Assembly (NCBI RefSeq): GCF_003388735.1
Contig: NZ_QUBQ01000002.1
Coordinates: 620,001-684,000 of the forward strand
Source of the DNA: Paenibacillus paeoniae
Lineage (GTDB): Bacteria > Bacillota > Bacilli > Paenibacillales > Paenibacillaceae
Reading direction: 5' to 3'
Length of the DNA stretch: 64,000 nucleotides
Positions 35,878-44,651 of this stretch are shown in pieces. The translations under genes were made by a program, and so were the position numbers. The number at the start of each line of letters is the position of its first letter. Within the stretch, counting starts at the first letter, position 1. The notes under the pieces were generated by a model. It saw only the letters and a program-made list of their open reading frames with translations. It had not been told where the DNA came from and searched no databases.

Positions 35878-37320
35878 TTGATAGGGCACGCTACTACAAC
35901 GGATAACGGCATGGCTGAACGAATAGCCTCCGTATATCGCAAAATGTTATTACATCCAACCTATAGGCTGCTCTTATTGCTTGCTGGAGCGCCCGTGACC
36001 GCCATCGTATACATCTTCTATCAATATCGCAGATCCGCCCAAGGATACCGCGGCGTGATGGATCATGAAAGAAGTGAGCTGCTGCAATCAGGATTCCGAG
36101 ACCGGCTTCTGTCGGAGGCGAGGGACCAGCTCCGAAGGAAACATCGCTTCTTCGGCAACTCAGTCAGCGAGAAGCATCAGGAAGCAGAGGCAGCAAAAAT
36201 AGCCGACCTAAAATTCGATATTCGCTTGAAGGAACGTCTGGAAGAACGATTAAGCGGCGAGAAAGGGATGCAATATTCCTTCGGCGATACGTATCAGCGA
36301 CTGGCTCAGCAGCCTCTCTTCTTCGCTTTGTCGCTGATCATCGGTTTCCCGATGTATCTGATTATGGCGGTATACGCCAACCCTTATATGAAATACATTG
36401 CGGAACGCTTGGTCATGGCGATCTTTGTTATTTTCGGCGTCGCCTTTGTCGTCTTCACCATCTTGTACATTTCGCCGATGAATCCGGCCACCAACATACT
36501 GGGTGAGACGGCGACCGCTGAGCAGATCGCGGCTTTCAATCATTTGTACGGACTCGATCAGCCCTATCTCAACCAATTATGGAATACGATTAAGGGCATA
36601 CTAACGTTCGATCTGGGCAAGTCGTTCGCAGGCAATGAGCTTGTATCTAATGCCATCTCGAACAAATTCCCGGTGACACTGACGCTGACCGTCATATCGA
36701 CCTTGATTGCAGTGCTGATTGCATTGCCTATCGGCATCATATCGGCTACGCGGCCCAATTCGTTTTTCGATTATACGTTTATGTTCATTGCCTTGCTCGG
36801 TTTGTCTATTCCGAACTTTTGGCAAGGTCTAATCTTCATTTTGAATTTCTCAATCAAGCTTCCTTGGTTCCCTGCAACCTACAATCCCGCTAACTGGATG
36901 TCAGCCATTATGCCGATTGTCGTGCTTGGTACAGGACTCACCGCCGCTGTTGCACGGATGACCAGATCCTCTACGCTGGAGGTCATCCACGAAGACTACA
37001 TTACAACGGCGAAAGCGAAAGGCCTTGCTCGCAGGCATGTGCTGTGGAAGCACGCAGTCGGCAATGCCTTGATACCGATTATTACAGTCATTGGCCTGCA
37101 ATTCGGCGCCATGCTCGGCGGCGCTGCGGTTACGGAGAAAGTGTTCAACATTAGCGGTATCGGAAGCTATATTGTAGACAAACAATTTATTCCCGACATT
37201 CCGGCCATTATGGGCGGCGTCGTCTACACTGCGATCACGATATCGATCGTCAATGTCATTGTCGATCTTCTGTACGCCTTCTTCGATCCTAGAATACGGT
37301 CCAAGATGAAACAATACTAA
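35878..37320 (+). CDS. Peptide-type ABC permease (OppB/DppB class) with N-terminal extension
   Basis: The C-terminal 310 residues are a standard DppB permease: ERLVMAIFVIFGVAFVVF, GLDQPYLNQLWNTIKGILTFDLG and the EAA loop EDYITTAKAKGLARRHVLWK. The first 165 residues are extra: a helix at about 26-45, a highly charged cytoplasmic segment (about 46-145) and another helix at about 148-168. DppB proteins are normally near 310-340 residues, so at 480 this is much longer. The start is TTG, 9 bases after AAAGGGG. It is the first gene of a plus-strand unit with a second permease and a binding lipoprotein. Confidence 0.9.
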   Translation: MIGHATTTDNGMAERIASVYRKMLLHPTYRLLLLLAGAPVTAIVYIFYQYRRSAQGYRGVMDHERSELLQSGFRDRLLSEARDQLRRKHRFFGNSVSEKHQEAEAAKIADLKFDIRLKERLEERLSGEKGMQYSFGDTYQRLAQQPLFFALSLIIGFPMYLIMAVYANPYMKYIAERLVMAIFVIFGVAFVVFTILYISPMNPATNILGETATAEQIAAFNHLYGLDQPYLNQLWNTIKGILTFDLGKSFAGNELVSNAISNKFPVTLTLTVISTLIAVLIALPIGIISATRPNSFFDYTFMFIALLGLSIPNFWQGLIFILNFSIKLPWFPATYNPANWMSAIMPIVVLGTGLTAAVARMTRSSTLEVIHEDYITTAKAKGLARRHVLWKHAVGNALIPIITVIGLQFGAMLGGAAVTEKVFNISGIGSYIVDKQFIPDIPAIMGGVVYTAITISIVNVIVDLLYAFFDPRIRSKMKQY

Positions 37321-37334
37321 AGCAGGTGCTACCC

Positions 37335-38843
37335 GTGACAAATTCATCGATCACCAAGCAAGAAATACGCTTCAGGCTGAAGTCCAGCTCGGAATACGGC
37401 CAGTCCAGCTTCGCTGGCATTGTGTCCCTGTTCCTAGCTATCGTATTTCTGCTGAACAGCTATTCGCCTGCCGAAGGCAGCTTCAAGCCAGCTGTACTTA
37501 CGGTAAGCATCGTCTATTTCTTCTTTACGCTGCTTCAGTTCGCGGCCTGGTATCTGATCCGCAAAAACTTGATGGAGACTGGCGAGATCAAGCGCTCTAC
37601 AAGAGCTCTTGGCTATGTACTGATGCTCAGCCTTCTGTCTGCGAATGTATTCGTAGCGACTACCGCCTTCCAACTAGTCAAACGGAAGAAGAGCGCCTCT
37701 TATACGCTTGCAGTCTATATGCTCATTACCACACTGCTCGTATTCGCGGTATCTGCGCTAAATGTATTCAAGCCTTATGTAGCGGATAACTTCCTGCTGG
37801 GCATGTTCTTGTTAATTCTATCAGCGGTCATCCAATTGATCGGCTTGCTGCTCGTTGCGAAGTATGATGATCGTAAAGTACTTCCCGGGTGGCTCGGACT
37901 TATCGCATTTTTATTAGTTCTGACATCCGTATCAGGCAATCTGTTCGCACTTGGCCTAGGTCTTCTGATCTTCTCCAAGCTCCGGGACAAGGACTATACA
38001 TCCGGCTCCAAGCTGGGAGATGTAATCGAGAAGCTGTCCAGAAGCTCGACTTCCATGCTTGGACTTATGTTCATCCTGTTCTTGCTTACGATATCCATTA
38101 CCAGTTATCTAACGTTTGATTACAACATGGCGGTTGAGAACAATTACAGCAGTATCCTTCAGTCGCCAAACTTGGCACAGCCGCTGGGTACAGATAATTT
38201 CGGAAGAGACCTGTTCTCGCGTATCGTCTTTGGCGCACGGATATCGTTGATCGTCGGCTTGCTGTCCACACTCATTCCCGTCATTATTGGCGGAGGGCTG
38301 GGTGCAATATCCGGATACTACGGCAAACAGACGGACAACGTGATCATGCGCGCGCTTGATATCCTTTATGCGATTCCTGGCTTTCTACTGGCTATCGCTA
38401 TTATCGCAGCTTTTGGCGCCAGCACTGTTAATCTGATCATTGCGCTTAGTGTAGGCGCAATACCGACCTATGCTCGGACGATGAGAGCGAATGTCATGCT
38501 CGTATCCACATTGGAATATGTGCAGGCAGCACGCGCCTTCGGTTCCAGTGACCGTATCATTCTGTTCAAACACATCGTGCCAAATTCGATCGCTCCTATG
38601 ATCGTCAAATCCACGCTTACGATCGGTACGGCAGTCATCTCGACTAGCAGCCTTAGCTACCTCGGTCTCGGCGTAGAGCCGCATATTCCGGAATGGGGCA
38701 ACATCTTGAAGCTGGGCAGCGCTTATCTGGAGACGCATGCTTTTACCGCCATTTATCCGGGGCTTGCTATTATTGCGCTTGTGCTTTCGTTCAACTTCCT
38801 TGGAGACGGCTTGCGCGACGCGCTGGACCCTAAGCTCGATTAG
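37335..38843 (+). CDS. Peptide-type ABC permease (OppC/DppC class) with six-helix N-terminal extension
   Basis: The standard DppC core occupies roughly residues 250-502: LGTDNFGRDLFSRIVFGARISL, YAIPGFLLAIAI and the EAA loop TLEYVQAARAFGSSDRIILFKH. Before it lie about 245 residues with six hydrophobic helices not found in ordinary DppC proteins (about 300 residues). The start is GTG, 7 bases after AGGTG; an upstream in-frame GTG lies inside that site. The gene begins 14 bp after the first permease. The extra helices may hold another subunit or ligand; this is inference. Confidence 0.9.
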   Translation: MTNSSITKQEIRFRLKSSSEYGQSSFAGIVSLFLAIVFLLNSYSPAEGSFKPAVLTVSIVYFFFTLLQFAAWYLIRKNLMETGEIKRSTRALGYVLMLSLLSANVFVATTAFQLVKRKKSASYTLAVYMLITTLLVFAVSALNVFKPYVADNFLLGMFLLILSAVIQLIGLLLVAKYDDRKVLPGWLGLIAFLLVLTSVSGNLFALGLGLLIFSKLRDKDYTSGSKLGDVIEKLSRSSTSMLGLMFILFLLTISITSYLTFDYNMAVENNYSSILQSPNLAQPLGTDNFGRDLFSRIVFGARISLIVGLLSTLIPVIIGGGLGAISGYYGKQTDNVIMRALDILYAIPGFLLAIAIIAAFGASTVNLIIALSVGAIPTYARTMRANVMLVSTLEYVQAARAFGSSDRIILFKHIVPNSIAPMIVKSTLTIGTAVISTSSLSYLGLGVEPHIPEWGNILKLGSAYLETHAFTAIYPGLAIIALVLSFNFLGDGLRDALDPKLD

Positions 38844-38974
38844 AGCGGGGATGCCTTAACTTTTCGTAACCTCATTCATATTCCATCGACTTCTACGTTT
38901 CGATACCAGGACCGGACGATGAATGAATGTGAGTTAACATACACCATTTTTATATATTGCAGGAGGGGAATACC

Positions 38975-40804
38975 ATGAAGAAAAAAGGCAAATTTGCCTT
39001 GTTGCTGCTGCTTAGCCTTATGATTGTACTTAGCGGTTGCACCTTGTCCACCAAGAACGACGGGAAAGAGTCTCCAAGTCCCACTGACGGAGCGCCTGTA
39101 GTAGACGGCACGCCGGTCACGATCGAACTGCTCGGTATGAGCGCGAATGAAGCGGATCTGAACATCGTCCGCGACCAACTGACGAAAAACGGCTTTAACG
39201 TCAAGCTGAACATGCAAGCTGATTATGGCAGCTTCAAAGCTCAACAAGACGCAGGCAATTACGACGTTGCCCTGTCCGGTTGGACAACCGTTACCGGCAA
39301 CCCTGACTACGCAGTTCGCTCCCTGTTCAAAACAGGCGGCGACTACAGCATTTTAGCGGATTCCGAGATCGACGCGCTGATCGAAAAAGCTTCGACCCAG
39401 ACACCTGAGGAGTTCCAAGCGACCTACAAGGAGTTCGATCAGAAGCTGGTATTCGACAAAGCTTATATCGCTCCGCTTTACAGCTCGCTTAAAGCACAAG
39501 CTTTGAACCAAGATGTACTGAATCTGGATTCCGTGCGCATCTCGAAATCGCGTTCGCTTCCTTGGGAAGCTGTAGACTTCAAAGACACTTCGAAGCGTAC
39601 AACCGAATCTCTGGTGCTGCAATCGATAACGCCAACACTAACGTCGCTTGACCCGATCAAAGGCAACGACGGCTCCATCAACATCATCAACACGAACATG
39701 TATGTTCGTCTGCTTAACTTGACGGATGACGACAAAATCACGTCGGAAGGCTCCCTGTCTTACAACCATGCCATTGCCGACGGCAATTCCGACTACTACT
39801 TCATTCTGCGCGACGATATTAACTTCGCTCAGATTAAAGACAAAAAAGCTGTCGATACAGGCGAGCGCGTAGGCTCGGACGACGTGATCTTCGCTCTGAA
39901 CCGTGCGAAGGACAAAAACTCCGTACCGGATCACCGTACGTACACGTTGCATGAGCACATCAAAAACGTTGAAGTTGTAACGGATATCGCAGCTCTTGAA
40001 GGCGTGAACGTATCCGGCGGCAGCGACAACGTAAAAGCCGCTCTGGAGAAGGGTCTTCCAACGAAGATCTCCCAGCTCGTAGGCGACAAAAATCAAGCAA
40101 ACACCAAAGACGGCAAATATCAGGTTGTGAAACTGACGACGACTGTTCCGTTCCCTCAGGTTCTGAACTATCTGGCTCACCAATCTGCTGGTATCGTATC
40201 CAAAAAGCAAGTAGAAAGCATCAATACCTATGACGTTGAAAAGTTCGACGTGAACAAGGACATTCCTTACGGCGACCAAAACACGGTAACCGAAGGCAGC
40301 CAGTACAACAATACGCTGTACACAAGCGGCCCTTACATTCTGTCGCACAAAAACGATTACGAAGCGATCTTCCTGAAAAACCCGGCTTACATGCCTGGCA
40401 CCGACCATGAGCCGAATATCAGCAACATTAAAGTCCGGTTCATCAAAGACGCAGACAGCTCTCTAGCTGCTCTCCGCAGCGGAGAGATTCATCTGTACTA
40501 CGGCATTAGCGAGACGAAATTCGACGTTGTGAAAGGCGACAGCAAGCTGGCGCTTCAAACATTGCCAAGCAACGCAGTGTCGTACCTGCTGTTCAACACG
40601 AAGAACCGTCCAGTAGCAGACAGTGTCGACTTGAGAAAAGCTGTTCTCTACTCCATCAACCAAGACGAGTTCCTGGCGTACTACGGCGGCAACAAGTTCA
40701 AAGCTGTATCCACGCTTAGCACGCTCGTTAACACGGGACTTGAATTGAAAGCTGATTCGGCTAAAGTGAAGGAACATCTGAACGCATACAAAACAAGCAA
40801 ATAA
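38975..40804 (+). CDS. Peptide-type ABC substrate-binding lipoprotein with circularly permuted fold
   Basis: The lipoprotein signal ends in LSGC (Cys 22). Residues 47-205 read like the end of a family-5 binding protein: IVRDQLTKNGFNVKL, YDVALSGWTTVTGNPDY, SEIDALIEKAS and KAYIAPLYSSLKAQ. Residues 208-609 then read like the beginning of one: TLTSLDPIKG, YFILRDDINF, RVGSDDVIFALNRAKD, TSGPYILSHKN and VDLRKAVLYSINQDEFLAYY, stopping at the helix that normally leads into the first segment. The order is thus rotated, not duplicated. GGAGGGG precedes the ATG. It presumably feeds peptides or a similar ligand to the neighbouring permeases. Confidence 0.88.
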   Translation: MKKKGKFALLLLLSLMIVLSGCTLSTKNDGKESPSPTDGAPVVDGTPVTIELLGMSANEADLNIVRDQLTKNGFNVKLNMQADYGSFKAQQDAGNYDVALSGWTTVTGNPDYAVRSLFKTGGDYSILADSEIDALIEKASTQTPEEFQATYKEFDQKLVFDKAYIAPLYSSLKAQALNQDVLNLDSVRISKSRSLPWEAVDFKDTSKRTTESLVLQSITPTLTSLDPIKGNDGSINIINTNMYVRLLNLTDDDKITSEGSLSYNHAIADGNSDYYFILRDDINFAQIKDKKAVDTGERVGSDDVIFALNRAKDKNSVPDHRTYTLHEHIKNVEVVTDIAALEGVNVSGGSDNVKAALEKGLPTKISQLVGDKNQANTKDGKYQVVKLTTTVPFPQVLNYLAHQSAGIVSKKQVESINTYDVEKFDVNKDIPYGDQNTVTEGSQYNNTLYTSGPYILSHKNDYEAIFLKNPAYMPGTDHEPNISNIKVRFIKDADSSLAALRSGEIHLYYGISETKFDVVKGDSKLALQTLPSNAVSYLLFNTKNRPVADSVDLRKAVLYSINQDEFLAYYGGNKFKAVSTLSTLVNTGLELKADSAKVKEHLNAYKTSK

Positions 40805-40818
40805 AAGGCAAGCGAACT

Positions 40819-40864
40819 GAAAGAGACTGAGGCCGACATCGCTGATGGCGGGGAGGTCTCTTTC
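40819..40864 (+). terminator. Hairpin after the binding-protein gene
   Basis: Outer arms GAAAGAGAC and GTCTCTTTC form a 9-bp stem with a large interior. It may be a partial terminator or RNA stabiliser that lowers expression of the next gene. Confidence 0.6.
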
Positions 40865-40904
40865 TCCTATAGCCTGACAAATGAAATAAAGGAGCGATAG
40901 AGTA

Positions 40905-41357
40905 ATGGGAATTGGAACGGAATCGGAAGTGAAATTGTCTCAATGGGACGCCCTTTCGCTTGAATCGCTGAAAGCGCAAGGCTGGTCTGACGAAGATTTG
41001 ATTAGCCGCGTTCATGGGGGCCATCTGCCGAAGGATGAAAGCAAATTCAAATTCGATTACGCTGGATTGATTGCTTTGGCGGCTGAACAGGCTGACTTCT
41101 TCGCTCAAGCGGTTCGTGAAGGCTACCAGATCAAATACAATACTATTCGCGGCATTCATAGCTGGATCTTGATCGTATTCGGCCAAGAAGCTGAGCTGGT
41201 ACTGGAGTCTGGCGCCGAAGCGGTCATCTCCTCCTTATCGACGGAAGAAGCACATCGCCTGGAATCGGTTCTCTCCTTTGGCTGGACGCTGAACCTGCAA
41301 GAAGAATCTGCAGCCAACGGCAAACACACCTACAAGGTAGTTCCGGCTCAAAGCTAA
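40905..41357 (+). CDS. Hypothetical protein linked to the ABC operon
   Basis: I do not recognise this 150-residue soluble protein. It starts with a helical segment (LSQWDALSLESLKAQGWSDEDLISRVH) and has a mixed alpha/beta core (IKYNTIRGIHSWILIVFG; AEAVISSLSTEEAHRLESVL). It has no signal peptide. A strong AAAGGAG site precedes it. It follows the binding-protein gene by 100 bp, across a hairpin, and ends at a strong terminator, so it is the last gene of that transport operon and may be a cytoplasmic partner. Confidence 0.75.
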   Translation: MGIGTESEVKLSQWDALSLESLKAQGWSDEDLISRVHGGHLPKDESKFKFDYAGLIALAAEQADFFAQAVREGYQIKYNTIRGIHSWILIVFGQEAELVLESGAEAVISSLSTEEAHRLESVLSFGWTLNLQEESAANGKHTYKVVPAQS

Positions 41358-41378
41358 CGACTCTTAAGTATAGATTTA

Positions 41379-41424
41379 AGACAGAACTGGACAGCTGCCC
41401 TGTAGCAGCTGTCCAGTTCTGTCT
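41379..41424 (+). terminator. Strong terminator ending the ABC transport operon
   Basis: A perfect 19-bp stem (AGACAGAACTGGACAGCTG with its complement) with loop CCCTGTAG lies 20 bp after the hypothetical gene. Confidence 0.88.
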
Positions 41425-41508
41425 ACTCTAGCGACAATTAAATTTGAAGCTATGTTATACTAAACGTTACATAATAGGTATAAAGTCTATCAAAAGGAGT
41501 GTAGTACC

Positions 41509-42159
41509 ATTACCAACCTGTCCTTTTTAAGCAAAATAATAATGTATGTCCTTGTTTTTTTCGTTTGCTTTTTTTTAATCTCGCTAGGTATGCCTAAGTT
41601 CTACGTGTTCATAATTGTATTCGTGCTTGTCTTCTCCTCCTTTGCTCCTTACTTTTATTCGCTCTTGCGAGAGACCCGCATTAATCGGCTAGAGCAGTTT
41701 TTAATCAAGCAACAAAAAAATCCGAATCTTTATCTCTGTTATTTGATGGCCAACAATCGAACGACTGAGGCAGAAGCTCTGCTGGAGAAGCTGCTTGCCA
41801 AACATAAAAACCCGACTCGGAAGGCACTCTATACCGCCATGTACGCTGTGCATCAAAAAAATACGGCAGCTATCCGAAACGTTCTGACCGATCTTCCCGC
41901 GGGTCAATTCCGATCCTATTACGAAGCGGTCGTGTGCGTCTGGGAAGGCAATCTAGAGGAAGCGAGCCGCTTGACTGCAACTCTATCCAAGCCTTGGATG
42001 AGAGACATTGTACTCTCGGAAATCGAGCTTAGCAAGGGTAATCGGCATGAGGCCATTGCATATGCCCGTCAAGCTTGGCTAGCTTGCCGCGGTCTACAGC
42101 GCTATGTCTCTTACAAGACTTATGAACGCGATCTGCCGGAAGCACTTACCGGCTCTTAG
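41509..42159 (+). CDS. Membrane-anchored TPR-like protein with probable ATT start
   Basis: Two N-terminal helices are followed by about 150 soluble helical residues with a TPR-like look (TEAEALLEKLLAKHKNP, GNLEEASRLTATLSKP, GNRHEAIAYARQAWLAC). The function is unknown; it may hold protein complexes at the membrane. The only strong ribosome site (AAAAGGAGTG, 41492-41501) is 9 bases from ATT at 41509, which is in frame; the first ATG (41542) is over 40 bases from it and GTG at 41499 leads straight into a stop. I therefore call ATT, giving 216 residues; the conservative ATG call gives 205. Confidence 0.7.
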   Translation: MTNLSFLSKIIMYVLVFFVCFFLISLGMPKFYVFIIVFVLVFSSFAPYFYSLLRETRINRLEQFLIKQQKNPNLYLCYLMANNRTTEAEALLEKLLAKHKNPTRKALYTAMYAVHQKNTAAIRNVLTDLPAGQFRSYYEAVVCVWEGNLEEASRLTATLSKPWMRDIVLSEIELSKGNRHEAIAYARQAWLACRGLQRYVSYKTYERDLPEALTGS

Positions 42160-42164
42160 AACAC

Positions 42165-42194
42165 CAACAACCGCCTGACTCCAGGCGGTTGTTG
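42165..42194. terminator. Bidirectional terminator between convergent genes
   Basis: A perfect 13-bp stem (CAACAACCGCCTG / CAGGCGGTTGTTG) with a 4-base loop sits directly between the two stop codons. Confidence 0.88.
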
Positions 42195-42761
42195 CTATTC
42201 TATAGGAAATGCAGGCCTGCCTTGCTTCTGTCTCCGGTTCAACCAAAACCCCAATGATACAGGCAATGCAAGATAGAACGGATAAGCAATCGTCATGGCG
42301 ATAATGATCAGTCCCGTAACAGGAGCAGGATGATCTCCCTGATACGTCATAGGAAATAGTTGCGCGAACAGGGAGACGAACAGCACAAAATAAGGAATCC
42401 ATAAGAGCAGCGACCAATAACACGCAACTCTGCCGTCTAGCCATTTCCATACGATAAAGGCCCCTAAGATTGGCACTATTGCAGCTACCCCGATATTGAT
42501 CCGATCCACGCTGCTGACAACCGTGCCAAGCTCCCACTCCCATACTCTGCTTATTCGATAAACGTTCACCATCAGCTCCGCGCATAGAAATAACAACAAG
42601 CCGAATATAGCGCTTACCAGATTCAACTTCCAGAAATACTTCATTTGCTTCTCCCTTCTTCTGCTCAGCAGCAATCTCCTATAGTCGTCTAGTTCTACAA
42701 AGTTTTGGAGGTAATGTTTATACAACGTAGGACGATGTGAAATGGTTGCCGAAAATTCCAT
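42195..42761 (-). CDS. Hypothetical membrane protein
   Basis: I do not recognise the family. The 188-residue protein has a soluble N-terminus with a basic segment (LLLSRRREKQMKYFWK) and four or five hydrophobic helices. The ATG at 42761 follows AAAGGGG; the frame is open further upstream without a site. It is monocistronic. Confidence 0.65.
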   Translation of the reverse strand: MEFSATISHRPTLYKHYLQNFVELDDYRRLLLSRRREKQMKYFWKLNLVSAIFGLLLFLCAELMVNVYRISRVWEWELGTVVSSVDRINIGVAAIVPILGAFIVWKWLDGRVACYWSLLLWIPYFVLFVSLFAQLFPMTYQGDHPAPVTGLIIIAMTIAYPFYLALPVSLGFWLNRRQKQGRPAFPIE

Positions 42762-42949
42762 CTTTACCCCTTTTACTACTCCAGATGTGCAGTAAGCGGA
42801 CCCGCCCTCCACTCTGTTTTTAACCATTTATAAAGAAATGTTCCGCTTTAGATAAGCAAAAGTGATTAGCTTCCTCACATGATGCGTGATACGTTCAAAT
42901 TGCCTAGTATAACTATGCAAATAATATGAATAATTTGGAGGGGTTCCCT

Positions 42950-44533
42950 ATGTTGTTATCCCGCATCCTGCCAGTCAGCGCCGGACTGCAGCCAGATCGT
43001 ATTGCGATGAAACGCGGTGATGAGACGCTTACCTATGGGCAGATATGGCTTCATACCCGCTGTGCAGCCCACGCCCTGCGCGAGCTCGGCATCGGTCCCG
43101 GAGACCGCGTCGCCTTAATCGGCCATCCCTCGCCTCTGCTTGCCGTCGCAGAGCTTGCAGTCGTCACGATTGGCGCCATTCCTGTCACTCTCTTCCCCGG
43201 CCTAGCGCCATCGGAGCTTATTCAGATGCTTCAGGATGCGAAGCCTCGTGCCGTTATTCATGATGAGAGCCACGTCGACATTCATCCAATTTTCGCTGAC
43301 ATTGGTGACGCGGATCGCGATATCCTCTCCATTAGCTGCCGATCGGGCAAGGCTCCTTACTCCATAGAGGGCTTTATCGAGAGCCAGCCTCCACTCGAGG
43401 ATGTTCATGAGGCGTTGCCGGACGACGTCGCCATCATCATCTATACAGGTGGAACGACGGGACGCTCCAAAGGGGTGATGCATTCGCATCGATCGATCAG
43501 CCGATGGTCTTTTCTACGCCCTGAGCTAGGGGGTGGGCACTATCCGACCAAAGTATCCATCGTCTACAATCAGGCACATCTGACCGGCCAGTTCGTTCTA
43601 TGGACCACTCTTTACGATGGTGGCTGTCTGCTTTATCCCGAACGTTTCCCGCTTCGTGCAGAAGAGGTTGCCGATCTGATCGAACAAGAGCACATCCAAT
43701 TTCTTGGCACGGTAGGCCTTCTATTCCGTGATCTGATCTATCTCGACGGCATGATGGCCCGCAACCTTCACTCCCTCCAAAGAATCTCCTGCGGCGGAGC
43801 TCCCATCAACGAAGCCACATTCCGCAAAGCAAAGGAAGTGTTCCCCAACACTCAGCTGACCGAAGTCTACTCGCAGACTGAAAGCGGCCAATTTATCAGC
43901 TTCCTGTCCGTGGATCAATGCTTCGAAGAAGAGAAGCCGCATCGGCTGCAATCCGTTGGAAGACCGTCTGATCTGGCGTACTGGGGCCAGACGCCTTTCC
44001 AGGTTCGAATTGTGAATGAGTTCGGAAAAGAGCTGCCGCAAGGCGAAGCAGGGGAAATCGTATGCAAGGGTGAAGGCATGATGCTTGGCTATTGGAACAA
44101 TCGGGAGGAGACGGACAAAGCAATCAGGAATGGATGGCTGTATACCGGAGACGTTGGCTACTTCGACGAGGATGGCTTTCTCTATTTGACGGATCGAAAA
44201 AAAGACATCATTATCCTTAACGCCTCCAATGTATACGGTTCAGAGGTTGAGAGTGCTCTCGGATCGCACCCTAATATTAGTGAGCTCGCTGTCATTGGAA
44301 CACCTCTGCATGAAGAAGGCGAGGAGGTTACGGCCGTTATCGTCATGCGTGACCCGTCGACCTCTATCGAGTTGGAGGAGCTGCGATGCTATGGCTCAGG
44401 AAGATTGGCCGAGTACAAGCTGCCTACTCGCCTAGTTATCGTGGAGCAGTTCCCCCGTACTCCGGTAGGCAAGATCGACAAAGCCGCCATTCGCAGACCC
44501 TACTGGCAAGGGAGAACACGTATGATTCAATAA
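42950..44533 (+). CDS. AMP-forming acyl-CoA synthetase
   Basis: The 527-residue enzyme is a complete adenylate-forming ligase: P-loop IIYTGGTTGRSKGVMHSH, the A5 region EVYSQTESG, the A7 motif GWLYTGDVGYFDEDGFLYLTDRKKD and the C-terminal Lys in PRTPVGKIDKAA. It activates a fatty or aromatic acid with ATP and loads it on CoA. The exact acid is unknown. The ATG at 42950 follows GGAGGGG by 6 bases. It is monocistronic, with no beta-oxidation gene nearby. Confidence 0.9.
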   Translation: MLLSRILPVSAGLQPDRIAMKRGDETLTYGQIWLHTRCAAHALRELGIGPGDRVALIGHPSPLLAVAELAVVTIGAIPVTLFPGLAPSELIQMLQDAKPRAVIHDESHVDIHPIFADIGDADRDILSISCRSGKAPYSIEGFIESQPPLEDVHEALPDDVAIIIYTGGTTGRSKGVMHSHRSISRWSFLRPELGGGHYPTKVSIVYNQAHLTGQFVLWTTLYDGGCLLYPERFPLRAEEVADLIEQEHIQFLGTVGLLFRDLIYLDGMMARNLHSLQRISCGGAPINEATFRKAKEVFPNTQLTEVYSQTESGQFISFLSVDQCFEEEKPHRLQSVGRPSDLAYWGQTPFQVRIVNEFGKELPQGEAGEIVCKGEGMMLGYWNNREETDKAIRNGWLYTGDVGYFDEDGFLYLTDRKKDIIILNASNVYGSEVESALGSHPNISELAVIGTPLHEEGEEVTAVIVMRDPSTSIELEELRCYGSGRLAEYKLPTRLVIVEQFPRTPVGKIDKAAIRRPYWQGRTRMIQ

Positions 44534-44579
44534 TCATCAATGCAACGCGATCCCCTTCCTCCATCCCATGCCAAAAAGA

Positions 44580-44608
44580 CAGCGCCCCAACCAAATGTCG
44601 GGGCGCTG
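44580..44608 (-). terminator. Terminator of the threonine aldolase gene
   Basis: A 9-bp GC stem (CAGCGCCCC / GGGGCGCTG) is followed on the leftward transcript by TCTTTTTGG. Confidence 0.85.
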
Positions 44609-44651
44609 CCTTAAAGGGGCTAAAGCTTGTATTTAAGCCTTCACATCGGCC

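Noticed and set aside
38975..40804. Permuted binding protein as an assembly or frameshift artefact
   Set aside because: The signal peptide, lipobox and ribosome site sit directly before the rotated segment, the frame is unbroken, and no duplicate of either half lies nearby.
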